Origin: a virus
Reading direction: 5' to 3' (one strand)
DNA: 64,000 nucleotides
IMG/VR virus record: IMGVR_UViG_3300037225_001468
Location: 1-64,000 of that record
Part shown: positions 27,376 to 36,200 of the stretch, piece after piece
Layout: every line of letters starts with the position of its first letter
Position numbering within the stretch: position 1 is the stretch's first letter
Translations under genes and position numbers: made by a program
The notes under the pieces: model-generated
Seen by the model: only the letters and a program-made list of their open reading frames with translations
What the model was told of the DNA's origin: nothing
Database searches by the model: none

Positions 27376-28880
27376 TGACAGATAAGATAAAATTAGTCGT
27401 AACAAACACAGCAACATATATTCAGGGAAAGTTAGAATCTTTAATTTATAAAGATTTAAAGAAATTAATTGGATATAGACCTGAAGATGCTATTTTTAGA
27501 ATGCGTCGTTCTAATAAACACTGGGATGGGATTGTTAGCACATTATGTTATAATAAAGCTTTTTGTCATTGTGCTATAAAAAAAGATGGAACTCATTTTC
27601 CTACTGGATTATTTAATAGGGTTAAAGATTTTTTAATTAGTAAAAATATAGAGTTTGAAGTATTTGATAATAGAGAACAAATAGAAAAAACTTTAAGTTT
27701 AACAATGTCAAAAGAAGGAGAGATAAGAGATTATCAGCAGCAGACGATAAAAGATGCCGTAAAAAGACAAAGAGGCATTATTAAAATGGCGACTGGGGGA
27801 GGTAAGACATATTGTGGGGCTGGAATTATAGCAGAATTAGGCATATCTCCGTTTATATTTTACGTGCCTTCAATAGATCTATTAAAACAAACCAGATCAG
27901 AATTATCTAAATTTTTATTACAAAACGGAAGCAGTTTGAAGGTAGGAGCAATCGGGGGTGGGGAATTTGATATTCAGAATATTAATGTAATGACAACTCA
28001 AACGGCAGTTAAGGCTTGTGGAGCGGAGTATGTAAAATATGACGATGAAGAAAGCGTTGATGACAAAGAAGTTTTGGTAGAAAAAAGAAAAGATATTTTA
28101 GATTTAATATGTTCGGCAAAAGGGATAATCATTGATGAATGTCAACATTGTGCTTCAGAAACTGTTCAAATTATTTCTGATTATTCTATTAATGCTAGAT
28201 ATAGATGGGGGGTATCTGCTACTCCTTACAGGGACCACGGAGATGATATATTAATAGATGCTTGTTTTGGTAGGGTTATTTCTGAAGTTAATGCTTCTTA
28301 TTTAATAAATAAGGGGTATCTGATTAAGCCTGAAATTTTTATAGTTCCAATAAAAGAAGGGATGCCATCGAACTTGAACGGATATCAATCTTATTATAAA
28401 TCTGGAATAGTAGAAAATATAAATAGAAATAAAACTATAGCTAGTATAACTAAAAAATTATATGAACAGGGAAGAAATATTTTAATTCTTTGTAAGCACA
28501 TAGAACATGGTAAAATGTTAAATACGATGATAGAAAATAGTGTATTTTTACACGGAGCTACTTCTGGAGAAGAAAGATTGAGACATTTAGAAAAAATGCG
28601 CAAAAGAGAAGAGAGAATAACAATAGCTAGTATTATTTTTGATGAAGGAATAGACTGTAGAGCATTAGATACTTTAATTTTGAGTGGTAGTGGAAAATCT
28701 TCTACTCGTGCATTACAGAGGATAGGAAGAGTTTTAAGACCGTATGAAATTGATGGATATAAAAAGAAAGATGCTATAGTTATTGATTTTGAAGATCATT
28801 GTAAGTATCTATTACAACATTCTAAAAAGAGAATAAAGATATATAAAACAGAACCAAATTTTAGTATAAAGTATATTTGA
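27375..28880 (+). CDS. uvsW: UvsW-like superfamily 2 DNA helicase
   Basis: This is a 501-residue helicase. The start is ATG 27375, overlapping the previous TGA. An N-terminal wedge-like domain (~1-110) precedes the RecA-like core: Q-like motif RDYQQQTI, Walker A MATGGGKT (K144), Walker B IIDECQ (D254-E255, a DEC variant as in UvsW-type enzymes), SATPYR near 279, and motif VI QRIGRVLRP near 448-456. UvsW of T4 unwinds branched DNA and R-loops, and so controls origin use and recombination. Its place beside replication and recombination genes fits. It could be another member of the broad UvsW/RecG-like group; the symbol denotes similarity, not proven orthology. Confidence 0.85.
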   Translation: MTDKIKLVVTNTATYIQGKLESLIYKDLKKLIGYRPEDAIFRMRRSNKHWDGIVSTLCYNKAFCHCAIKKDGTHFPTGLFNRVKDFLISKNIEFEVFDNREQIEKTLSLTMSKEGEIRDYQQQTIKDAVKRQRGIIKMATGGGKTYCGAGIIAELGISPFIFYVPSIDLLKQTRSELSKFLLQNGSSLKVGAIGGGEFDIQNINVMTTQTAVKACGAEYVKYDDEESVDDKEVLVEKRKDILDLICSAKGIIIDECQHCASETVQIISDYSINARYRWGVSATPYRDHGDDILIDACFGRVISEVNASYLINKGYLIKPEIFIVPIKEGMPSNLNGYQSYYKSGIVENINRNKTIASITKKLYEQGRNILILCKHIEHGKMLNTMIENSVFLHGATSGEERLRHLEKMRKREERITIASIIFDEGIDCRALDTLILSGSGKSSTRALQRIGRVLRPYEIDGYKKKDAIVIDFEDHCKYLLQHSKKRIKIYKTEPNFSIKYI

Positions 28881-28904
28881 CACTTAGAAAACTAAAGTTA
28901 TTTT
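28877..28904 (+). promoter_or_regulatory. Possible sigma70-type promoter
   Basis: TTGACA at 28877-28882 is a perfect -35 box, and TATTTT at 28899-28904 is a 4/6 match to a -10 box with a 16-base spacer. It lies in the 58-base gap before the Dam-like methyltransferase gene, one of the longer gaps in a tightly packed region. Chance AT-richness could produce the -10 match. Confidence 0.3.
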
Positions 28905-28938
28905 TATTCAATGATCAAACTTTCATAAGTAGAATACA

Positions 28939-30051
28939 ATGAAAAAAATATATTGTCCAGAAGAAATAGATTTTGTGTCAGGAGAGTGTTCTAACTCTTT
29001 TGAGTCTTTGTTATCTTTTTGTTGTGAAAAAGTAAAAAAGATAACAAATCCTTATGTCGGGAATAAGAGAAAAATACTTTTTAATATAGTAAAAACCATA
29101 GAAGATGAAGGTATTAAATATGACTCGATTTTAGATTTGTTTGGAGGAAGTGCTTGTGTTTCTATGGTTATGAAAATGCTTGGAAAACGTGTAATATATA
29201 ATGATTTATTGAAAAGTTCTTATTATTATGGTCTTTCATTTATAGAAAATAATCAATACTATTTAAATAAGAAAGAAATAGAATATTTGTTAAACGAATC
29301 AGATAATATAGGTTTATTTGTTGAGAAAAATTATTTAGACAGATTTACTATAAACGAGGCCCGCTTTTTAGATAGTTATCGTGAAAATGTATTGTATTTA
29401 AAAGAATTATATGAGGATAAAGACTTGTGGGATATAAAAACACAACAGATAAAAGAAGCATTAGCATTTTCTAGTCTTCAGCTTTATGTTATGGATAAAT
29501 GTTTTGTTGGAGGAAGACTAAATAGAGGACAGATTTTAGCAGAAATGAAACATAGAATTTCTCATAAAAGAAATAATGGTTCAGAAATGTCTTTTAAGAA
29601 TATAAAATATAAAACTTTTATTGTGAAAGATAACGCTAAAGAGAATAAGGCATATAATATGGATGCTTTAGATCTATTAAGTAATAAAAATATAGATACT
29701 GATGTTGATTTAGCATATATTGATCCTCCTTATGGAAATGAAATGAGTGATTATTGTGATATGTATAGTTTTTTTGAAAATTATTTAAATAATCGTGTTG
29801 TTGTTTTGTCAGATAAAGATAAGTTTTCTAAATCTAAAGGATATGAAAAAAACTTTGTTGAATTGTTAAGGAGCTTAGAACATATTCCAGTTTGGGTAAT
29901 AAGTTATAATGATTCAAGTTGGTCTGGTATAAAAGAAATAAAAAATATAATTTATAATTTTAGGAAAAATGTAAAAGAGAAAGAAATGGTATATAATTAT
30001 AAATATAGAAAGATTGGTAATGGAAAAGAATACTTAATTATTGCTAAATGA
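28939..30051 (+). CDS. D12-class (Dam-like) N6-adenine DNA methyltransferase
   Basis: This is a 370-residue enzyme. The SAM-binding entry motif NPYVGNKRK is at 37-45, followed by motif I DLFGGSACVS (66-75). The catalytic motif DPPYG is at 262-266. This order (motif X, I, then IV) marks the alpha-type D12 class that methylates adenine N6. Helical target-recognition sequence lies between motifs I and IV. No restriction endonuclease gene is adjacent, so it is probably an orphan protecting phage DNA from host restriction or marking it. A second methyltransferase of a different class lies 7 kb away. There is no clear ribosome binding site. Confidence 0.85.
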   Translation: MKKIYCPEEIDFVSGECSNSFESLLSFCCEKVKKITNPYVGNKRKILFNIVKTIEDEGIKYDSILDLFGGSACVSMVMKMLGKRVIYNDLLKSSYYYGLSFIENNQYYLNKKEIEYLLNESDNIGLFVEKNYLDRFTINEARFLDSYRENVLYLKELYEDKDLWDIKTQQIKEALAFSSLQLYVMDKCFVGGRLNRGQILAEMKHRISHKRNNGSEMSFKNIKYKTFIVKDNAKENKAYNMDALDLLSNKNIDTDVDLAYIDPPYGNEMSDYCDMYSFFENYLNNRVVVLSDKDKFSKSKGYEKNFVELLRSLEHIPVWVISYNDSSWSGIKEIKNIIYNFRKNVKEKEMVYNYKYRKIGNGKEYLIIAK

Positions 30052-30069
30052 ATAAAAAAGGAAAAAAAT

Positions 30070-30945
30070 ATGGAATTAGATGTTAAGTCTTTAATAGTTG
30101 ATGCTATTAAAGAGATATCTTCAATCAGTCAAGTAGAAAACACAAAAAAAGACAATCAGGAAAAAAGAAAGATAAAAAAACATATAGAAATAAAATCTTT
30201 ATTTAAAGATGGAGATTCTGTTGAGTTGTCTAACGAGTTTGATGCTTCTCCTATTGTTTATAAAAATATAAAGAAATCTTCTTGGGAAATTAAGAGTGAA
30301 AATATTTCAGAATGGACTAATAGGGATTTTTCTATATATATGTATAAACAATATCGAGATAGATACGGTATTGGGTGGGATTTTAATCACTATAGCGTTA
30401 TAACTTATCTAGATGGAGTTAAAGAGGAGATAAGACAGACTCTTGGATTTTGTGACAATATAGTATTTAAGGATTATATTGATTATTTTTTTATGAAATG
30501 GTTAGATATTTATAAGATACAAAAAGGTGTAAAGTTTTGGTTGAGATCTTTAAAAAATTCTGATCCAATAAATGATTTTTGTTCAAAATATGATTATAAT
30601 AGAAGTATAAAAAATAGAGAACAAGTATCTGTAAATAAAGAGGTAATTGAAAATAAAGATATTGAAACTTATTATTTATTAGGAATAGAAAGTCTAATTC
30701 TTAAATTTGGTATAATAAATGCTATAAATTATTTAATAATAAATAAAAATATTTCTAAAGAAAAAGCTCTAGATAAAATGGCATTTTATTTAGTTAAGCT
30801 ATATAATAATAAGCAAATTGATAAGGTTATTGAGATAACAAATAAAAGCGGGCCTTATGTAGACAAGTGTGTTTTTAGAGATTATAAAGAGATTTTTTTG
30901 GCAATTAAGGAAAAAGGTTTTAACTTTTTAGGAGAAACAAAGTAA
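30070..30945 (+). CDS. Unknown 291-residue protein upstream of IF-3
   Basis: The protein begins after AAGGA and ends flush against the IF-3 homologue's ATG. The first ~50 residues are lysine-rich and probably disordered. A folded region begins with SEWTNRDFSIYMYKQYRDRY (~80-100), and the C-terminus is helical. The WTNRDF-type segment recalls helicase-loading or initiator proteins of phages, but I cannot assign it. No catalytic motif is visible. Confidence 0.55.
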   Translation: MELDVKSLIVDAIKEISSISQVENTKKDNQEKRKIKKHIEIKSLFKDGDSVELSNEFDASPIVYKNIKKSSWEIKSENISEWTNRDFSIYMYKQYRDRYGIGWDFNHYSVITYLDGVKEEIRQTLGFCDNIVFKDYIDYFFMKWLDIYKIQKGVKFWLRSLKNSDPINDFCSKYDYNRSIKNREQVSVNKEVIENKDIETYYLLGIESLILKFGIINAINYLIINKNISKEKALDKMAFYLVKLYNNKQIDKVIEITNKSGPYVDKCVFRDYKEIFLAIKEKGFNFLGETK

Positions 30946-31539
30946 ATGGAAAGCAATCATAGAGTTAATTGGCAAATTACTCATTCTAAAATAATGGTTA
31001 TTTCTGCCGAAGGGAGCAATTTGGGAGTTATGACTAAAGACCAGGCTATTAGTGAAGCGAAAAAACAAGGTCTTGATTTAGTTCAATTTTCTGGAGAGAA
31101 AAGTGATATTCCGGTTTGTAAAATGGTAGATTATGGCAAAATTAAATATCAAGAATCTAAAAAACAAAAGAAATCTCATATATTTTCAAATGATATAAAA
31201 GAAATGCGTATTGGATGTAATATTTCTCAACATGATTTAGAAATAAAAAATAGAAAAGTTATTGAATTTTTAAAAAATAAACATAAGGTAAATTATGTAT
31301 TATTTTTAAGAGCAAATGTTAATGGAAATAGAATATTTACTCATAAGGTTAACACTCCAGTAGAAGCTTCGGAAATGATGAGAAAAATGCTCGATACTTT
31401 TTCTGAAGTAGCAGAATGGTCTCCCATAAAACAATCTGGTGGTCCAGAGTTTTCAAAATGGTCTGTATCTACAACTTTAACGCCTAAGCATATAGTCCAT
31501 AAGGATAAAAACAGAGAAGAACAAGTCGTAGTTAAATAA
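30946..31539 (+). CDS. infC: Translation initiation factor IF-3 homologue
   Basis: This 197-residue protein follows the IF-3 pattern over its whole length. The N-terminal domain has RVNWQITHSKIMVIS, LGVMTKDQAISEAKKQGLDLV, PVCKMVDYGKIKYQ; a lysine-rich linker follows; the C-terminal domain has DIKEMRIGCNISQHDLEIKNR and the last strands ending in LTPKH. IF-3 binds the 30S subunit, keeps 50S away and checks the start codon and initiator tRNA. Bacterial IF-3 is normally ~175-180 residues. The middle of the C-domain (LRANVNGNRIFTHKVN) is less conserved than in bacteria. A phage copy may favour phage messages; that is inference. A peptide deformylase gene 30 kb downstream also touches early translation. 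Confidence 0.88.
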   Translation: MESNHRVNWQITHSKIMVISAEGSNLGVMTKDQAISEAKKQGLDLVQFSGEKSDIPVCKMVDYGKIKYQESKKQKKSHIFSNDIKEMRIGCNISQHDLEIKNRKVIEFLKNKHKVNYVLFLRANVNGNRIFTHKVNTPVEASEMMRKMLDTFSEVAEWSPIKQSGGPEFSKWSVSTTLTPKHIVHKDKNREEQVVVK

Positions 31540-31554
31540 TTTTGGAGAAAAAAA

Positions 31555-33216
31555 ATGACAGAAGAAACATTGACGCCACAAAAAGAACACGAAAAAGCAT
31601 TAAAGCAAATGGGAACAGTTTCTTTTACTAGTGATTTGCTTTCACTTCTAAGAAGTAGAGCTCCACTTATCTATTTAACATGTAATGAAGAAAAGAGAAT
31701 GAAAATATACTTTAAACACTTGGCCGCCTCTGAGGGTTATAAGATATATATATGGGATTGTTTTCTTGGATTATTAGATTTGATGAGTGAAAAGAAGAGC
31801 AAGGGGATAACAGACGATCTGACTCAACCAACTGTTGTGCTTGATAAAATTATAGAACAAGCTCAACAGGATGAAGATAACGCTAAATCATTAAAGAGTG
31901 AAGGTATTAGAGGGACTATTTATATTCTTTTAGATTTTCATCGCTTTATGGAAGAAGCTGTTCCTGATTTGGAGAGAAGATTAAAAACATTTTCTAATAT
32001 TGAGTCTATGACTCATATTATTATGACTGGCCCATATTTGGTTACAACTCCAACGTTGGAAGATTCTATTTCTGTTTTAGATTTTCCTTATCCAAATAGT
32101 GATGAAATAAGTTGTGCATTAAATTCATTGGTTTCTGCCATAAAAAAGCAAGGAAAACTTCCTAATTTAGAAAAAGAGACAGAAGAGCATAAAGATGAGA
32201 TTATAAAGGCAGCAAATGGTTTAACTTTAAATGAAGCTCAGATGGCTTTTTCCAAATCTGTAGTTATGAATAAAACTTTTAGTATACCAGTTATCTTAAA
32301 AGAAAAACAACAAATCATAAGGAAGAAAGGCATATTAGAATTCTTTGAACCTAAAGTGTCTATGAAAGACATTGGAGGATTAAAGCATTTAGTAAATTGG
32401 TTAGAAAGAAGAAAACTATCTTTTCATTCTGATGCTAAAAAGTATGGATTGCCTTCTTTAAGAGGAATTATGCTCCTTGGTGGAGCGGGAACGGGAAAAA
32501 GTTTAACCTGTAAGGCTATAGCTGGTTTGTATCAACTACCATTGTTGAGATTAGATTTTGGAAAATTATTTGGATCACTAGTAGGACAGTCGGAAGCTAC
32601 AGTTAGAGATATGATACGTCTAGCTGAAAATATTTCACCTGCCGTTCTATGGATTGACGAGATCGAAAAAGGTCTTTCTGGATCAAGATCAAGCGGGCAA
32701 ACGGATGGGGGAACAACTAGTAGGGTTGTATCTACATTTTTAACTTGGTTACAGGAAAAAGAAGCTCCAGTTTTTGTTGTATGCACAGCAAATGATTATT
32801 CTACAATTCCTCCTGAATTTATGCGAGCAGGTCGTCTCGATGAAGTTTTTTTCGTCGATTTACCTACAAAGACTGAACGTAAAGATATATATAAAGTTTT
32901 ATTTAAAAAACACAATAGAGATCCGTTAAAGTTTGACATAGATTCTCTTGCTTCTGTTACTGAGAACTATAGTGGAGCAGAAATTGAAAAATCTATAGTT
33001 TCAGCTTTGTTTGAGGGATTTAGTGATAATAAAAGAGAAATTACAACAAAAGATGTCTCTATGGCAGTAAAATCTTTTAAGCCTTTATATGATATTAGAC
33101 AGGAAGAATTTGATGAAATGAGGGATTGGGCAAAGGGTAGATGTGTTATGGCAAATTCTGACGAAGAAGATGTATCAGCAACGAAGGAAAAGGAATATAA
33201 GAATTTAGATTTATGA
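31555..33216 (+). CDS. Ycf46-like AAA+ ATPase
   Basis: This is a 553-residue protein. The N-terminal domain (~25-250) has the feature RSRAPLIYLTCNEEKRM, typical of Ycf46-type proteins, then a degenerate nucleotide-binding-like region. The C-terminal AAA+ module has Walker A G309-GAGTGKS316, Walker B AVLWIDEIEKG (D368-E369) and the second region of homology with FMRAGRLDEVFFVDLP supplying arginine finger candidates. Members are found in cyanobacteria, plastids and various phages; their substrate is not well known. The next gene overlaps by 4 bases. It may remodel a protein complex in replication or virion assembly. Confidence 0.8.
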   Translation: MTEETLTPQKEHEKALKQMGTVSFTSDLLSLLRSRAPLIYLTCNEEKRMKIYFKHLAASEGYKIYIWDCFLGLLDLMSEKKSKGITDDLTQPTVVLDKIIEQAQQDEDNAKSLKSEGIRGTIYILLDFHRFMEEAVPDLERRLKTFSNIESMTHIIMTGPYLVTTPTLEDSISVLDFPYPNSDEISCALNSLVSAIKKQGKLPNLEKETEEHKDEIIKAANGLTLNEAQMAFSKSVVMNKTFSIPVILKEKQQIIRKKGILEFFEPKVSMKDIGGLKHLVNWLERRKLSFHSDAKKYGLPSLRGIMLLGGAGTGKSLTCKAIAGLYQLPLLRLDFGKLFGSLVGQSEATVRDMIRLAENISPAVLWIDEIEKGLSGSRSSGQTDGGTTSRVVSTFLTWLQEKEAPVFVVCTANDYSTIPPEFMRAGRLDEVFFVDLPTKTERKDIYKVLFKKHNRDPLKFDIDSLASVTENYSGAEIEKSIVSALFEGFSDNKREITTKDVSMAVKSFKPLYDIRQEEFDEMRDWAKGRCVMANSDEEDVSATKEKEYKNLDL

Positions 33217-34019
33217 AAAATATAACTTTATTAAAAAATAAATTTGAGAAAGAGAATGCTCAAAAATACTGTAATGTTTCTGATGTAAATAAGTGTCCAG
33301 ACCCTAAAAAAGAATGCACTTGTGCAATAGCAGCAGAGACAAAAGCATATTTACATACTATTATACCTGAGCCTTTTTATAAATATTCTATTAATGATTT
33401 TGATGGAAGATCAAAAGATGATAGTGAAGAACTTATTGACGCAAGAATAGCTTTGGCTGCTAAGAAAAAAGTTATAGAATATTGTTGGGAAAGTGTTTCT
33501 ATAGAAAATATTGGCAGTATTAGTTCAATAGAGTTAGATAAAAAATCTATTATTTGTAAAAGAAAAGATGAATGTTCTAATGTTGTTATACATGCTGGAT
33601 TTTCTTCTGGTGATGATATCCGTAAGGGGATATTTTGTCCAAGAGGGAAAACCCTCATAGCTTCTATTATTATGAAAGAAGCCATAAACAGCAGGACAAG
33701 GGGAGGAATATATTCTTCTCAAACATTTGATTGGATAGAATTTCCCATATTAGAAAATATGATTAAAAATAAAGAGGACATATCTGTTTCAGACATAAGA
33801 TCTGCTGATTGGCTTGTTGTAGATGATATTCCTTATAGTAAATATTATGCCAAAAATCTTTTAGATCCTTTTTTCCTTGAAAGGTTAAGTGATGGGCTCC
33901 CTTCTATATTTGTTTTTAAATTTGATGTAAAAAAAATAATAGAAGAAGATATTCTTGGGGTTGCTATATCTAAAGTTATACATGATCCTAAAACATTTTT
34001 TATTAAGTTGTCAAGTTAA
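33213..34019 (+). CDS. DnaC-like helicase loader with altered P-loop
   Basis: This 268-residue protein lies directly before the DnaB-like helicase, with ATGA overlap to the AAA+ gene. Residues 139-147 (GIFCPRGKT) look like a Walker A loop with one extra residue, and 202-205 (VVDD) like Walker B, as in DnaC/DnaI loaders. N-terminal cysteines (C20, C28, C35, C37) and C115/C121 could bind zinc or iron-sulphur. Loader function is inferred from gene order and the two weak motifs. If the P-loop is not functional it may load without ATP hydrolysis. Confidence 0.5.
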   Translation: MKNITLLKNKFEKENAQKYCNVSDVNKCPDPKKECTCAIAAETKAYLHTIIPEPFYKYSINDFDGRSKDDSEELIDARIALAAKKKVIEYCWESVSIENIGSISSIELDKKSIICKRKDECSNVVIHAGFSSGDDIRKGIFCPRGKTLIASIIMKEAINSRTRGGIYSSQTFDWIEFPILENMIKNKEDISVSDIRSADWLVVDDIPYSKYYAKNLLDPFFLERLSDGLPSIFVFKFDVKKIIEEDILGVAISKVIHDPKTFFIKLSS

Positions 34020-34020
34020 T

Positions 34021-35532
34021 ATGATTGATAGAAAACAAAAAATTAGTATTGAAAAAGAATTTATTAGTTTATTATTAAAATATAAAGATTTAGTTTCTGA
34101 ATGGAGAGAGACTGGCCCTGATAGGATTTTTTTTGATAATAATCATAAATACATATTAGAAGCGATTATAGAATCTTTTAATAACGATGTTCTTTTAACA
34201 AGAAAAACATTTGAAAGTTTTTTAGAGAAAAGAATATCCGTTAAAAGTGATATAGTTGCTCAAGGATATTTATATTTATCAACTAATTCTATTCCTGTTA
34301 AAAGAGATGATTTTCCAAATCTTAAAGATAAAATAACAGAAGCTTTTTTGTCAAAAAAAGCAATATCAGCTATAGAAGAATTTAGAGATATTTTTTCTAA
34401 AAAGGGAGCCGGCGTAGCTACTAAAAGTCTTTTAGAAAAATTAAAAAATTTAGTAGATGACACAAAAGAAACAAAACAGATATACTATGAATCAATAACT
34501 GATTATTCTGAAGAATATTACGAAAAACTTGTTGAAAAAAGAAATAGAGGGGCAGATGTTGACGTAATAAGATCTCATATTAAGGAAATAGATGAAGCTA
34601 TGGTTGTTGGTTTCGCTCCTGGAACATTAACTTTATTTTGTGGAGACGTTGGAGGATTCAAATCGGCCCAGATGTTAAATGTCGGATCAAATATTTGGCA
34701 GTTTTCTAAAAAGAATGTATTGTTTGTTCCCCTTGAAATGCCAAGGGAAAAAATGTTTCAAAAATTTGTTTCAAGATTTTTGAAGATACCATTTGATAGA
34801 ATAGAACATCCAACTCTTCTTACGGAAGATGAATTAAAAAAAATAGGAACTATAGGTAAATCTATTTTAGATATAGATATTAAAAATAATTCAAAGTTTT
34901 TTATAATGGAGGCTCCTGATCAAATTAAAGTATCAGTTATAAGGAGAGAAATAGAAAAACATATTGATATCTTTAAGCCTAATGTTGTTATAATAGATTA
35001 TATTGCCAATTTAGTGCCTGATGGTAATGATAGAAATGATCTAGAAATAGGATATATGTTAAAGGCTTTGAGGACAATGGGGAAACCTGGAGGAATGACT
35101 CATGATGGATTCGCTATTGTTTCTGGAGCTCAAATAGGAAGAGAAGCATTAAAAAGGATAAGAAGAAGCGCGGCTAATAAAATGGCTTTTTATTCTGAAG
35201 ATTTAAGGGGATCTCATGAATATTCTGCTGATGCTGATAATATTTTTGCACAAATGGAAGATCCTCAACAACCTCAAAGTCGGTTAAATATATATGTCAT
35301 TAAGGCTAGATATGGAAAGAAGATTTTCAATAACGGATCAATTAAAGCATCTTTAGAAGTAAAACCTGAAATAAGTTTAATTCAAAGTGTTAATGATTCT
35401 TTTTATAAAGTTAAGCATGAAGAGATAATGAACAAAATAAATAGTTCTAATGATTTGAATTTTGAAGAAAATAAGACTACAGAAAAATCTATTACTAATG
35501 ATGTTGAACTTGATAAAATACTAGGACTGTAA
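34021..35532 (+). CDS. dnaB: Replicative DNA helicase, DnaB/gp41-like
   Basis: Start ATG 34021 is used; upstream in-frame TTG codons would overlap the loader gene. The 503-residue protein has an N-terminal helical domain (~1-150) and a RecA-like C-terminal motor. Walker A is CGDVGGFKSA (G208 to S215), where phenylalanine replaces the usual last glycine. Walker B is VVIIDYIANLVP (D326), and VPLEMPRE supplies the DnaB-type E-M-P segment. The C-terminus (KARYGKKIFNNGSI) matches the hexamer arginine-finger region. It unwinds DNA ahead of the fork and acts with the adjacent primase piece, whose ATG overlaps its stop. Confidence 0.85.
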   Translation: MIDRKQKISIEKEFISLLLKYKDLVSEWRETGPDRIFFDNNHKYILEAIIESFNNDVLLTRKTFESFLEKRISVKSDIVAQGYLYLSTNSIPVKRDDFPNLKDKITEAFLSKKAISAIEEFRDIFSKKGAGVATKSLLEKLKNLVDDTKETKQIYYESITDYSEEYYEKLVEKRNRGADVDVIRSHIKEIDEAMVVGFAPGTLTLFCGDVGGFKSAQMLNVGSNIWQFSKKNVLFVPLEMPREKMFQKFVSRFLKIPFDRIEHPTLLTEDELKKIGTIGKSILDIDIKNNSKFFIMEAPDQIKVSVIRREIEKHIDIFKPNVVIIDYIANLVPDGNDRNDLEIGYMLKALRTMGKPGGMTHDGFAIVSGAQIGREALKRIRRSAANKMAFYSEDLRGSHEYSADADNIFAQMEDPQQPQSRLNIYVIKARYGKKIFNNGSIKASLEVKPEISLIQSVNDSFYKVKHEEIMNKINSSNDLNFEENKTTEKSITNDVELDKILGL

Positions 35533-36200
35533 TGGCGGAAAAAATTAGTAAATTTGTTGTTGATACTATTTGTTCAAAATATTCTATTGAAGATTTTCTG
35601 TCTTCTATTGGTATAGAATTAAAATATAAATATGAAGACAAACTAATATATATATGTCCTTTACATAAAGATAGTAAACCTTCTTTTGTTGTATATACGA
35701 GTGGGGAGTTCCAAACTTATTATTGCTTTGGATGTCAATCTACTGGAAATATAATTTCATTATACTCTAAAGTAAAAAATATATCTTTTACGGAAACAAT
35801 AAATCAATTAGGTGGATATAATGTTTCTAATAAAGATGAAATAAATTTTATAGTTGATTATCTTAAAAAAAAAGAAGAAAATAGTAAAGACAAAAAAGAT
35901 AATGAAGATATATTTTCTAATATATCGTTAAACATAAGTAGAGTATGTTATGATTTTTTAATAAGAGTCAATTTTGATATAGAAGAACAAAATATTTTAG
36001 AAAAATTATATAAAAAAATAGATAATTATATTTTATTGGAGAACATAAAAGGTTTATTAGAATTATATTTTATTATTATTGGAGAAAATAAATATGATAA
36101 AAATATTTTAATGGAAAGAGAAAAGATATACGAAGACAGAAAGAATAAAATAGATACAGAATATGATGAAGTTTATAAAGAACTGGGTATAACATTATGA
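35532..36200 (+). CDS. dnaG: Primase zinc-binding (CHC2) domain as a separate protein
   Basis: This 222-residue protein has a CHC2 zinc finger: C42-x2-H45, then C65-x2-C68 (CPLHKDSKPSF, YYCFGCQSTGN), the DNA-recognition part of bacterial DnaG. It has no TOPRIM catalytic core; the last ~130 residues are helical and lysine-rich. The missing core seems to be encoded 11 kb away at 47389-48168. Start and stop overlap the neighbouring helicase and methyltransferase genes, placing it in one operon with the helicase. It probably finds priming sites for the separately encoded catalytic half. Confidence 0.8.
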   Translation: MAEKISKFVVDTICSKYSIEDFLSSIGIELKYKYEDKLIYICPLHKDSKPSFVVYTSGEFQTYYCFGCQSTGNIISLYSKVKNISFTETINQLGGYNVSNKDEINFIVDYLKKKEENSKDKKDNEDIFSNISLNISRVCYDFLIRVNFDIEEQNILEKLYKKIDNYILLENIKGLLELYFIIIGENKYDKNILMEREKIYEDRKNKIDTEYDEVYKELGITL

